Assembly: GCA_001563335.1 (NCBI GenBank)
Contig: LRSL01000007.1
Location: 1-60,915, forward strand
Direction of reading: 5' to 3'
Source of the DNA: Candidatus Thorarchaeota archaeon SMTZ1-45
GTDB taxonomy: Archaea > Asgardarchaeota > Thorarchaeia > Thorarchaeales > Thorarchaeaceae
Length of the DNA: 60,915 bases
The notes under the pieces are model-generated. The model worked only from the letters and a program-made list of their open reading frames with translations. It was not told the origin of the DNA and made no database searches. Shown here one piece after another: positions 27,106 to 35,110 of the stretch (its first letter is position 1; each line of letters starts with the position of its first letter). Position numbers and translations under genes: made by a program.

Positions 27106-28284
27106 CTATAGCCCTAGAGCTTCCACAACAATCTGCGACAAGTCCTTGAATTTCATTTTGGACTCCTTATGTTCTATTCCATCATTCAATGACATTGTAC
27201 ACGATGGACACTCACTCGCTAGAAACTCAGCACCAGTTTTCTCAGCCTCCTCGATACGTCGTCCAGAGATTCGCACCGACATCAGTGGATCAGTTCCTTT
27301 GAGTAGTCCGCCCCCTCCACAGCATCGTGCTTTGTTCCTGTTGTGTTTCAACTCTCGTACTTCTATTCCTGGGATTGCGTTCAATACCTCACGAGCTGGA
27401 TTATAGATGTCCTGATGACGTCCTAGTTCACAAGGATCATGCCATGCAACAACATGAGGATAGTTTTTGGTGAATTTTATCTTTCCTTCATTAAGAAGTC
27501 GTAGAACAAACTCTGAGAACGGAAGAAATTCCAATCCTTCTGTAGATTCCTTGCCAATTAGGTGAGGATATTCATGCGCAAAAGCTCTATGGCAACCAGG
27601 ACAATTGAAGATGACTGTTTTAACTCCGAGTTCTTTTAACTTGATGATGTTATGTCTAGCGAGTTCTTTAGCCTTCTCAAATCCTCCAGCAACGAAGTAT
27701 GGATTTCCACAACATTGTTCTTCTTCACCTAGTATCGTGAAATCAACTCCTGCTGCATTCATGACTTTGATTGTGTTTTCACCCATATGTGCAAGTGTCC
27801 CCTTGAACGAAATATTGCAGCCTGCAAAGTATGCCACCTCTGCTTCTATTCCTAATCGGTCTTCCACAAGATCATCAACCATGTCTGTCCAGAGTGTTCT
27901 ATCTGTCTGATCCATCTCCATGATATTCTGAGTTTCTTTCAGCGCTCCATCGATGTAGTTCACAATCTCTGGCCACTCATCAAGTTCACCAATCTCCTGA
28001 CGAGTGAGCTGCCAGAACCTCAAGAGAGGTATATTTGTCTGGCAAATCTCTTGACACGCTCCGCATAGTGTGCAATTGAAAATTCGAGCCGCAAAATCTG
28101 GTGGTATAGGTTGCTTCTTCTTGATGAGGTCTCTCAATTGATACAATTTGCCTCTGGGTGACTGAGAGTCCCATAGTGTATCAAGGTAAGCTGGACATAC
28201 GAATGTGCAAAAGCCACATCTTGCACATACAGTTGGCTCAATATCGAGCCCTTCAATTCTGAGGGGTTCGTAAGGCTTGGTCAT
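27106..28284 (-). CDS. CCG-domain iron-sulfur protein (GlcF/LldE/HdrD-like), pair 1
   Basis: The protein has 392 residues. Two ferredoxin motifs, CARCGFCTFVCP and CTLCGACQEICQ, bind two [4Fe-4S] clusters. Two CCG domains follow: EQCCGNPY with NCPGCHRAF, and RCCGGGGLL with SECPSCTMS. This is the layout of glycolate-oxidase GlcF and heterodisulfide-reductase HdrD. In HdrD, CCG motifs bind non-cubane clusters; here they may relay electrons. It lies between the DUF2231-like membrane gene (15 bases upstream) and its FAD partner (3 bases downstream), so the three are very likely one operon and one complex. Confidence 0.88.
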   Translation of the reverse strand: MTKPYEPLRIEGLDIEPTVCARCGFCTFVCPAYLDTLWDSQSPRGKLYQLRDLIKKKQPIPPDFAARIFNCTLCGACQEICQTNIPLLRFWQLTRQEIGELDEWPEIVNYIDGALKETQNIMEMDQTDRTLWTDMVDDLVEDRLGIEAEVAYFAGCNISFKGTLAHMGENTIKVMNAAGVDFTILGEEEQCCGNPYFVAGGFEKAKELARHNIIKLKELGVKTVIFNCPGCHRAFAHEYPHLIGKESTEGLEFLPFSEFVLRLLNEGKIKFTKNYPHVVAWHDPCELGRHQDIYNPAREVLNAIPGIEVRELKHNRNKARCCGGGGLLKGTDPLMSVRISGRRIEEAEKTGAEFLASECPSCTMSLNDGIEHKESKMKFKDLSQIVVEALGL

Positions 28285-28299
28285 TATTGAATCTCCTCA

Positions 28300-28812
28300 C
28301 TATGGCCACGGTATGCCAATCCAATCAAGAATTGGTTGTAAAATTGATGTACCATATACAGCTATTCCACCTAATGCTCCCATAATCATCATCATTATGC
28401 CGCCAAAGATGACAAGAATTGCATAGGGTGCATATGTTGAAAGTTTAAACCAAACGCGGTCTCCCATTTTAGCTCGGATTATCATCAGATAGAGATAGAT
28501 TTCAACGCAAACAACGGACCATAGGATCTTGAAACGCATAATTGGCATCTGGACCAGAGCATCCACAGGATAATCTGGTTCCATGAAACCTGTCACCATT
28601 CCCGCTATCAATCCTAGAAAACCAATGATGCTTCCGATGTAAATGAAGACATCAAACTGATGGAATAACCTAGCAAGTTTTGTACCCGGAGTATTGATGT
28701 TGTCTCTGAATAAGATCCGAAGCAGAAGATTGACCAAAGCCACTGCTGCGGCTGCTGTTAGAATTCCAGTGTGAAAGTGTACGAAAACTGGATGTATTAC
28801 CATTCTTTTCAC
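28300..28812 (-). CDS. Four-helix membrane protein, DUF2231-like
   Basis: The protein has 170 residues with four hydrophobic segments (about 14-34, 53-75, 88-108 and 122-152). The N-terminal HPVFVHFHTGIL carries three His on the membrane edge and matches the HPxxVHFP start of DUF2231; two further His/Arg-rich edges (LFHQFDVF, IMRFKILW) follow. His pairs of this type can hold heme b or a quinone, but this is only inference. It is encoded between the heme-motif protein and the iron-sulfur protein of pair 1, so it is a good candidate for the membrane electron carrier of that module. Confidence 0.7.
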   Translation of the reverse strand: MKRMVIHPVFVHFHTGILTAAAAVALVNLLLRILFRDNINTPGTKLARLFHQFDVFIYIGSIIGFLGLIAGMVTGFMEPDYPVDALVQMPIMRFKILWSVVCVEIYLYLMIIRAKMGDRVWFKLSTYAPYAILVIFGGIMMMIMGALGGIAVYGTSILQPILDWIGIPWP

Positions 28813-28820
28813 CTACTCCT

Positions 28821-29396
28821 TTAATCTCTCCTAAGTGCAAAGTATCCAAAGATCAACAGGATTACACCTGTGGCTAGTGGTACCAATACCATCATTGAAC
28901 CCCAAATCCCAATCAAGTCTGCTGGAGGGGGTGGAGTAGTTCCGGATTCTCCTGTGACTGTTACTGTGACATCAAAGGAGCGAGCAAGGTCTCCACCAGC
29001 GGCAGCCCAAATACGAATTGTGTATGTACCATTACTGATTGGTATGAACGTTATATCGACTGAAATTTCTCCATCGTTAGCATTAGTGTCATTAGTTGAA
29101 TCATCCTGAACTAAGGGTTCGGATATTGTGAAGTAATCGTTATCTGCCCATCCACCCTTAACTGCAATATATTCTGCACCATTTCCAGCATCAACCTGAA
29201 GTACAAATGGAACCCCGGTTTCTGCATCAACAGTAGAATTTGTTGTTAGGGTCAGTGTGGTCAATGTATCATGACATCCACTGTTACCACATTCACCTGT
29301 ATTGTCAGGAAATGCTACGACCGAACTTGCTGCAGCAATAACTAGAGTAAGGAAGCTCATGACCACTAATAGCTTCATGATATGGTTACGTTTCAT
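28821..29396 (-). CDS. Secreted, membrane-anchored protein with one CX4CH heme motif
   Basis: The protein has 191 residues. A signal peptide (about 1-28, MKLLVVMSFLTLVIAAASSVVA core) is followed at once by ECGNSGCHD, a CX4CH motif, then a beta-rich domain and a C-terminal helix (about 164-187) ending RRD. CX4CH is a known non-standard c-heme site (for example in tetraheme cytochrome c3). With a single motif this would be a mono-heme protein outside the membrane, or the pair of cysteines may serve otherwise. It is the first gene of the run that ends in ccmABCDE, which argues for heme. Its domain layout repeats in the protein at 36579-37790. Confidence 0.7.
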   Translation of the reverse strand: MKRNHIMKLLVVMSFLTLVIAAASSVVAFPDNTGECGNSGCHDTLTTLTLTTNSTVDAETGVPFVLQVDAGNGAEYIAVKGGWADNDYFTISEPLVQDDSTNDTNANDGEISVDITFIPISNGTYTIRIWAAAGGDLARSFDVTVTVTGESGTTPPPPADLIGIWGSMMVLVPLATGVILLIFGYFALRRD

Positions 29397-29415
29397 AGCT
29401 TTATCACCAATTTTA

Positions 29416-29505
29416 GTTACATGTTACATCTAAATTACGATTGAACACCTTAGTCAAGTTTCGTTTCGGAACAAAAGTCTCGTATATATACACATTGGTT
29501 AACCA
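29416..29505 (-). promoter_or_regulatory. Promoter region of the cytochrome / FAD pair 1 / ccm run
   Basis: On the minus strand a TATA box (TATATATA, 29483-29490) lies about 90 bases before the start at 29396. A perfect 10-bp palindrome TGGTTAACCA (29496-29505) abuts its upstream side, where TFB would contact DNA. Closer to the gene (29416-29427) GTTACAT is repeated in tandem, resembling half-sites of the GTTAC-N5-GTAAC dyads. The rest of the 200-base gap holds no gene. Confidence 0.45.
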
Positions 29506-29595
29506 CTTTTTTCTACGATACGATTCTTATTCTTGTAGGTTTCACACCAAAGTATGTAACACATGCAATGATTAGCTAATCTTTTACTTCTATCT

Positions 29596-31317
29596 TTACC
29601 TTCCCAAAATCTTACTTAAGACTCTAAGTATAGGGATACCAATTGAGAGAGCTTGATTCAAAGTCATTAGCCTAATGACTAGAATTCCAGCAATTCCACC
29701 AAGTAAAGATATTACTAGTGAAATTGGAATCGGAATCAACACAAGTATGTTTGAATTCAGTAATTGAATCAACCAACTCCACCCAAACAAACGAGGTCCT
29801 ATCCATGATGCTGACAATACGATTGAAAAACCAACAAGAAATCCAATAGTCATGGATTCACGTCCTGCTGTGACTCGACCTCCAAAGACCTTCATTGGAT
29901 TCATTAAGTTCTCTGGATCAAACCTCTTCTTCATAATCTTGAGTTTCTGAAAGCTCTGGCTACCATAGTACTTCTCTCCATGTCTACTATTCCAAAGACC
30001 AACTGCATATGGAAGTCCACCAAAACGTTCAGCTAGAGCTGCGATTCGGAATGATCTTTGCCAACCAACTGTGAATGATAGACTCTTTCTCTCGTCATCA
30101 AGAATCCAGACCATGAATGAAGTATTGCCATCATTGCTTAATGTTCCTTCAATAGCAACTTTAGATTTTCGAAGTTCTGCCTTTGTTTCCTCAAGGATAT
30201 CTGGAAGCATTTTCAGTGGTGCTAACATTTCAGCTGGCACAAGACTTGGTCCATGACGTTTAATTCTCAAAGGATACAATCTTTCGTTCCAGTAGAACCA
30301 GGCTCGGTTATCATCCAATCGTATTCCATTCGCTTCAGTTGTATAAGCTTGGATTATCTCAACATTATCTTCATTCTGATATATAGTATCTAAAAGGGCT
30401 CCAGTAAGAACATACTTTCCACTCTCCAATTCGATTCCATCTAGTGCTCTCAACTTTGATGTGTAATTGTCAGCTAGAAATCTCAGAAAATATGGTTGTA
30501 CATCTGAGATTATTCTAGTAGCCGCGTTCACCAAGTCTCTCATGCTGTCAAATGTGCATGCAAATGGTACAAGCTGAAGGTTAGGAATTGTCTTGAGAGT
30601 GACCTTAGTAATTATTCCAAGGGTTCCATATGTGCCTGTGATAAGTTTGGTTTCCTGTTCTGGAGTTCCAAATCCTGCATCTGAGAGTTCTTGACAAAGC
30701 CACTCGTTGCCTTTTTCCACTTTTTCCTGAATATAATCACTATTTGGATCTAAGAGTACTTTTCCTAGTCGTACAATTTTCCCATTGGGAAGAATCGCTT
30801 CAATTCCAAGTACTTGTTTCAATATATCTCCATGTCGAGTTGATCCTATACCAAGCCCGCCACTTGCAATAAATCCCCCAACAGTAGCTGCAGTAGCACT
30901 TGAAGGATATACTGGTAGTGTGAATCCAAGGCGTTCGAGAAAAGACAATAAATCTCTCCAAGTGATTCCGGTTTCTACCGTGACCGCCTGTTCGAACTCA
31001 TTGAAGTATAGAATAGCGGACATTTTGGACAGACTTACACATATGCCTCCTCTAGTTGGAATTGAACCTCCCCATCCTGATGTTCCATTTCCTCTAGGTA
31101 CTAGAGGTATCTTGTTATCGCGTGCATACCACACTAAATTTTGGAGTGAGAGAACATCAACAGGTTGAGTCACCACATCAAATTTCGGGCTTACAATCTG
31201 ATATGCAATATCGGGTAGGCTTGTAACGTCTTTTGAATAAATCATACAGGTTTCGTGAGTTGTTGACACATTGTCTGCTCCAACAATGTCCCCTATACGC
31301 ATCTCGTCAACCTTCAC
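29596..31317 (-). CDS. Membrane-anchored FAD-linked oxidase (GlcD-like), pair 2
   Basis: The protein has 573 residues. The FAD domain shows PRGNGTSGWGGSIPTRGG near residue 80 and YPSSATAATVGGFIASGGLG near residue 140, with WNERLYPLRIKRHGPSLVPAE in the substrate domain. The C-terminal 90 residues contain about three hydrophobic helices and the amphipathic end GIPILRVLSKILGR, as in pair 1. The GTG start overlaps the stop of its iron-sulfur partner (GTGA), so translation is coupled. A different substrate from pair 1 is likely given the divergence, but it is not identifiable. Confidence 0.87.
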   Translation of the reverse strand: MKVDEMRIGDIVGADNVSTTHETCMIYSKDVTSLPDIAYQIVSPKFDVVTQPVDVLSLQNLVWYARDNKIPLVPRGNGTSGWGGSIPTRGGICVSLSKMSAILYFNEFEQAVTVETGITWRDLLSFLERLGFTLPVYPSSATAATVGGFIASGGLGIGSTRHGDILKQVLGIEAILPNGKIVRLGKVLLDPNSDYIQEKVEKGNEWLCQELSDAGFGTPEQETKLITGTYGTLGIITKVTLKTIPNLQLVPFACTFDSMRDLVNAATRIISDVQPYFLRFLADNYTSKLRALDGIELESGKYVLTGALLDTIYQNEDNVEIIQAYTTEANGIRLDDNRAWFYWNERLYPLRIKRHGPSLVPAEMLAPLKMLPDILEETKAELRKSKVAIEGTLSNDGNTSFMVWILDDERKSLSFTVGWQRSFRIAALAERFGGLPYAVGLWNSRHGEKYYGSQSFQKLKIMKKRFDPENLMNPMKVFGGRVTAGRESMTIGFLVGFSIVLSASWIGPRLFGWSWLIQLLNSNILVLIPIPISLVISLLGGIAGILVIRLMTLNQALSIGIPILRVLSKILGR

Positions 31318-32507
31318 TGGCCATTAACACCTCTAGAATCCTTCGGTAATAGAGAATTAGCTACAATCTGTGTGATATCTTGCACTTTCATATCATAACC
31401 TGTGGTGAACTTTGCTAAATCAAATGCAAGAATGCACCTAGGACACTCTGTTATAATTCGTGAGGCTGGAGTCACAGTTGCATCTCGTAAACGCATCTCT
31501 GCAATTCTTGATGAGAGAACGGGATCAACAACATTAAGCAGACCATGTGCTCCACAACATCGAGTATTCTGTCTAGATGGAGTCATTTCAACTTTGTATA
31601 TCCCTGGTATGTCCTCGATGATTTCTCTCGGCTCTTCAGTTGCTTTTAGTACTCGTGCAGCTATGCATGGATCATGATAGGTCACAGTCACCATAGGTTG
31701 TTCTTCGAATTTGAGTCGGCCCTCTCTGATAAGACGGTTGATGAACTGAGAGGTAGTTAACAGTTCCAAGCCGTTCTCTTCCTGAAGATACATGCTATAT
31801 TCTGACCAAGTATGGATACAAGAAGGACAACTAAAGACGACTGTTTCTACTCCAAGATTGCGAATAACCTCAAGGTTCTTTTCAGCCATCTCGTTAATAC
31901 CCTCAAAATTGCCCGCCCAACCCAAAGGTGCCCCACAGCAGGTTTCCTTGTCTGCAAGTAGTGTATAGTCTACATCTGCATGTTCCATTATTTTTACCAT
32001 TGATCTAGCAACATCATGAAGTTGTGACTTTAGAGAAACATTACAACCTAGAAAGTAGGCAACTTTTGCTTGTTTGAGGACTCGATTCTTTACAGATTCC
32101 TCAATATCTTCCATCCATAGAAGCCTATCAGCAGAACCCATCCACATTATATCGCCTTTGGATTTTACAGAGTCAAGTACAAACTTTGCAGGCTCTGGTA
32201 GAAGTCCACGATCTCTTACTTCAGCACGGGTAAACTCCCAAAATCGATCAAGACTAATTCCAGTTGTACAGACAGATGTACAATGCTCACAAAGATTACA
32301 AAGGAAAATTTTGTTTGCGAAATCTTCTCCAAAAACTCCTTCGCCTTCGATGATTGATTTTACAATGTGCAATTTTCCTCTAGGGCCATAAGACTCCCAT
32401 TTCAGGTCTCGAAATACTGGACAGACAAGTGTACAATTACCACATGAGGCACAGACATATGGTTCATCTTCCTGCCCATACCTTTGTAGGAAGTCCATCT
32501 TGGTCAT
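31314..32507 (-). CDS. CCG-domain iron-sulfur protein (GlcF/HdrD-like), pair 2
   Basis: The protein has 397 residues. Ferredoxin motifs are CASCGNCTLVCP and CNLCEHCTSVCT. The CCG domains are ETCCGAPL with SCPSCIHTW and TRCCGAHGL with ECPRCILAF, so both motifs are complete. It is translationally coupled to FAD oxidase 2. It has its own likely promoter: TTCTTATAGT on the minus strand about 40 bases before the start, and GGTGA before the ATG. It probably accepts electrons from the FAD partner. Confidence 0.87.
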   Translation of the reverse strand: MTKMDFLQRYGQEDEPYVCASCGNCTLVCPVFRDLKWESYGPRGKLHIVKSIIEGEGVFGEDFANKIFLCNLCEHCTSVCTTGISLDRFWEFTRAEVRDRGLLPEPAKFVLDSVKSKGDIMWMGSADRLLWMEDIEESVKNRVLKQAKVAYFLGCNVSLKSQLHDVARSMVKIMEHADVDYTLLADKETCCGAPLGWAGNFEGINEMAEKNLEVIRNLGVETVVFSCPSCIHTWSEYSMYLQEENGLELLTTSQFINRLIREGRLKFEEQPMVTVTYHDPCIAARVLKATEEPREIIEDIPGIYKVEMTPSRQNTRCCGAHGLLNVVDPVLSSRIAEMRLRDATVTPASRIITECPRCILAFDLAKFTTGYDMKVQDITQIVANSLLPKDSRGVNGQ

Positions 32508-32540
32508 CTATAGTTCACCATAGATTGATGACTGTTCTAA

Positions 32541-32550
32541 ACTATAAGAA
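32541..32550 (-). promoter_or_regulatory. TATA box for the pair 2 operon
   Basis: TTCTTATAGT on the minus strand lies about 38 bases before the ATG at 32507, which would place the transcript start some 12 bases before the gene. A ribosome site GGTGAAC follows. The 105-base gap suggests that pair 2 is transcribed apart from the genes upstream. Confidence 0.4.
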
Positions 32551-32612
32551 CTGGAGTAAATAGTTATGCTAGGGGCACTTTCGCCATTTGCATAACTCTT
32601 TTGAAATCAGAC

Positions 32613-33956
32613 TTACTTTAAGTCTTCAATCATCTCTCCGGCACAAGCAATACCTGATCTTGATGCAGCTTCCATCGAAGCATAGTACATGTCACAGTTT
32701 GCATATTCACCTGCAACATAGAGGCCCTCAATACCTGTGCGGTTAGTTGTAAGACGATCATCCATGATTCCAGGAGCTTGCTTAAGAAGCGATTTCCAGA
32801 TCTTCCAGCTCTTTTTCCATGTGACCTTATCTTTTACTCCAGGAATGAGAATCTCAAGCTCATCTAAGATTGCTGCTGTTGCCTCTTCATCACTCATCTT
32901 GAGAAGCTCTTTATCTATACCTGTAACCGTCAAAAGAGACTCTCCAATTGGTGCTAAAACACCGGAAACCCTCTTTGCTTCAGCTACAATATTGATTTTC
33001 CTACCTGGTACGAACGCTCCAACATTGAAATCTAGGACTCGTGATTTCAGTCCAAAATACGCTACAGTACTTGGAGTATATTCAAACTTCTTTGCTTTTT
33101 CACTGAACTCCTTTGGTAGTTCGCTCATCTTGATAAAGTTTGGCAAGAGATCGATTGGAGTTGATAACACGACTGCATCAGTCTTCATGTGCTTACTCTC
33201 GCCGTCTTGCTCATAATCAACACCAACAACTTTCCCATCTTCAATTATCACTTGATTCACTGCACAGTTTACCTGTGGTTCAACGCCAAAGTTTCTAGCT
33301 TGCAACATAAGTGTATATGCAACACTGCCAAGACCTCCTCTCTCTGGGTACATAGCACTAAATCCGTCTTCATAGGCAAACCGTAGGTGTTCAGAGTAAA
33401 GATACTGTCCAGCAGACACTTCATCTGGCTGCATGAATGTTACAGTCTTAATCAGGGGTTCATAGAACTCATTCTGAATGGTTTCAGGAATCTTCTTGTC
33501 TTCAGCATATTCTGAGAAGGTCATCTCATCGAGTTCTTTGAACTCCTCTTTTGACCTCTTGATGTTCTCTTGAACAAGAAGTCCCAGCTTTGCTCTATCG
33601 CCTGCAGGTAATAAACCGAACTTAGCTAGTTCGACAGCTGATTTACGAATGATGTGTCTTTCACCATCCTTCAACCAGACAGCTCCTTCCCCAACAGTGG
33701 TCATCTTTACTCCACTTCTCTCCAAAATCGGAATTAGCGATTTGAAACCACCAACGAAGAAGTGCAAACCTTGATCAAAGACATATCCAGATTCAGTATA
33801 TGACCTTGCTCGGCCTCCAACAGTCTTCTCTTTCTCAAGGATTGTACATCGCGCCTTGAGACCCTTCAATTCAAGTGCACAGCTGAATCCTGCGATTCCA
33901 CCACCAACGATGACAACACGGGTGCCTCTTTCTTTACTCATAGGTAACATCTCCAT
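32613..33956 (-). CDS. FAD-dependent amine-oxidase/protoporphyrinogen-oxidase/desaturase-like protein
   Basis: The protein has 447 residues. The N-terminal Rossmann motif VVIVGGGIAGFSCALELKG is followed by EKEKTVGGRARSYTESGYVFDQG, the dinucleotide-binding and GGR motifs of the HemY/phytoene-desaturase/amine-oxidase superfamily. The C-terminal GLYVAGEYANCDMYYASMEA matches the flavin-closing motif. An alternative start ATG lies at 33941. It is packed between FAD/iron-sulfur pairs 3 and 2. A role in porphyrin oxidation would fit the heme-rich setting, and a role in isoprenoid desaturation would fit the quinone genes; the sequence cannot decide. Confidence 0.82.
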   Translation of the reverse strand: MEMLPMSKERGTRVVIVGGGIAGFSCALELKGLKARCTILEKEKTVGGRARSYTESGYVFDQGLHFFVGGFKSLIPILERSGVKMTTVGEGAVWLKDGERHIIRKSAVELAKFGLLPAGDRAKLGLLVQENIKRSKEEFKELDEMTFSEYAEDKKIPETIQNEFYEPLIKTVTFMQPDEVSAGQYLYSEHLRFAYEDGFSAMYPERGGLGSVAYTLMLQARNFGVEPQVNCAVNQVIIEDGKVVGVDYEQDGESKHMKTDAVVLSTPIDLLPNFIKMSELPKEFSEKAKKFEYTPSTVAYFGLKSRVLDFNVGAFVPGRKINIVAEAKRVSGVLAPIGESLLTVTGIDKELLKMSDEEATAAILDELEILIPGVKDKVTWKKSWKIWKSLLKQAPGIMDDRLTTNRTGIEGLYVAGEYANCDMYYASMEAASRSGIACAGEMIEDLK

Positions 33957-33976
33957 TTTCTTCTTGTTAATTCTTC

Positions 33977-35101
33977 CTACTCCTCCACCTGAGAGGATCG
34001 AGCCTTGTCAAGAATGAGCTCGTCTAGCTGAATTACCTCTAGATTTGTTTCCCTTGCGTTGTAACTCAGATTCTTGTAGCACGACACACAAGTCGTGATG
34101 ATTCCATCTACATCTAATTCCTCTGCTTCAGCAACTCGCCGTCTTCCAACAGACTCAGAAAGGTCTGGATCTAACACTGTGAGGAACCCACCACAGCAGT
34201 TTGAATTTGCACGATTATTCTTCATCTCTACAAATTCAAGACCAGGGATCGCTTTGATTATCTCTCGTGGAGGTTCATAAATTCCAAGTGCTCTTCCTAG
34301 ATGGCAACTATCGTGGAATGTGTATCTGCCTTCAAGCCCTTCGAAAGTAAGTACTCCATTTTTCACCATATCCGCCAACACCTCTACTGTGTGGTGTATC
34401 TTGATATCAAAATCAGGAATGACGTGAGGATAATGTTCTGCAAGAGTACCATAACATCCTCCGCAACCAGTGACGATGTGTTCTACGCCAGCCTTCTTAA
34501 ACATCTCATAGTTCTTACGAACTACTTCTGAAAATCCCTTGTCATCACCCGCCCAATAGTTGAATAGACCACAACACACTTCACTCGGAATATAACCAGC
34601 ATTGATTTTTAATTTATGAAGCATATCAACAACAGTTTCTGGTTGGTCTGGATACCAAAATGAACCCATGCATCCAGAGAAGATGGCTGTATTTGATTCA
34701 GGAGGTAGTTCTAGATCTTCAGCCCAAATAGTTCTGTCATCAGATTCATAACCTATGAATGGCGTACCCTCTTTCTCAATCCAATCAAGGACTTTCTTAA
34801 GTGGTTCTGACATCTCTGCTCCAGTTTTCAGAAGTTGGCTCTTCGCGTCATGCCAAATATCTGTGACAGGTACTCCTGCAGGACAGATAGCTTCGCAACG
34901 TCGACAGTCTGCGCAATAGAGTCTCTGTAGAAGTTCTACCGGTGGATTTCGCATCTTTGTCGCATATGCTCGCAGTGCTCGTAATTTACCTCCAGGGCTA
35001 TCAAGCTCAGATTTGAGCTCGATATACATTGGACAAGTGTCTCTGCAGTAATTGCATGAGCCACAGCTTCTTAGTATCTCTGCTAAATTATCGATATTCA
35101 T
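33977..35101 (-). CDS. CCG-domain iron-sulfur protein (GlcF/HdrD-like), pair 3
   Basis: The protein has 374 residues. Ferredoxin motifs are CGSCNYCRDTCP and CADCRRCEAICP. The CCG domains are EVCCGLFN with GCGGCYGTL and SNCCGGFL with TTCVSCYKN. It starts 9 bases after its FAD partner; in pairs 1 and 2 the order is iron-sulfur first, here it is FAD first. It is followed by the FAD amine-oxidase-like gene 20 bases on. It is likely the electron acceptor of FAD oxidase 3. Confidence 0.87.
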   Translation of the reverse strand: MNIDNLAEILRSCGSCNYCRDTCPMYIELKSELDSPGGKLRALRAYATKMRNPPVELLQRLYCADCRRCEAICPAGVPVTDIWHDAKSQLLKTGAEMSEPLKKVLDWIEKEGTPFIGYESDDRTIWAEDLELPPESNTAIFSGCMGSFWYPDQPETVVDMLHKLKINAGYIPSEVCCGLFNYWAGDDKGFSEVVRKNYEMFKKAGVEHIVTGCGGCYGTLAEHYPHVIPDFDIKIHHTVEVLADMVKNGVLTFEGLEGRYTFHDSCHLGRALGIYEPPREIIKAIPGLEFVEMKNNRANSNCCGGFLTVLDPDLSESVGRRRVAEAEELDVDGIITTCVSCYKNLSYNARETNLEVIQLDELILDKARSSQVEE

Positions 35102-35110
35102 TGTAACACC

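Noticed and set aside
29570..29581. Perfect 12-bp palindrome GATTAGCTAATC
   Set aside because: It lies just after the stop of FAD oxidase 2 without a T-tract or loop, and AT-rich palindromes of this size are common by chance. It is not called as a site.
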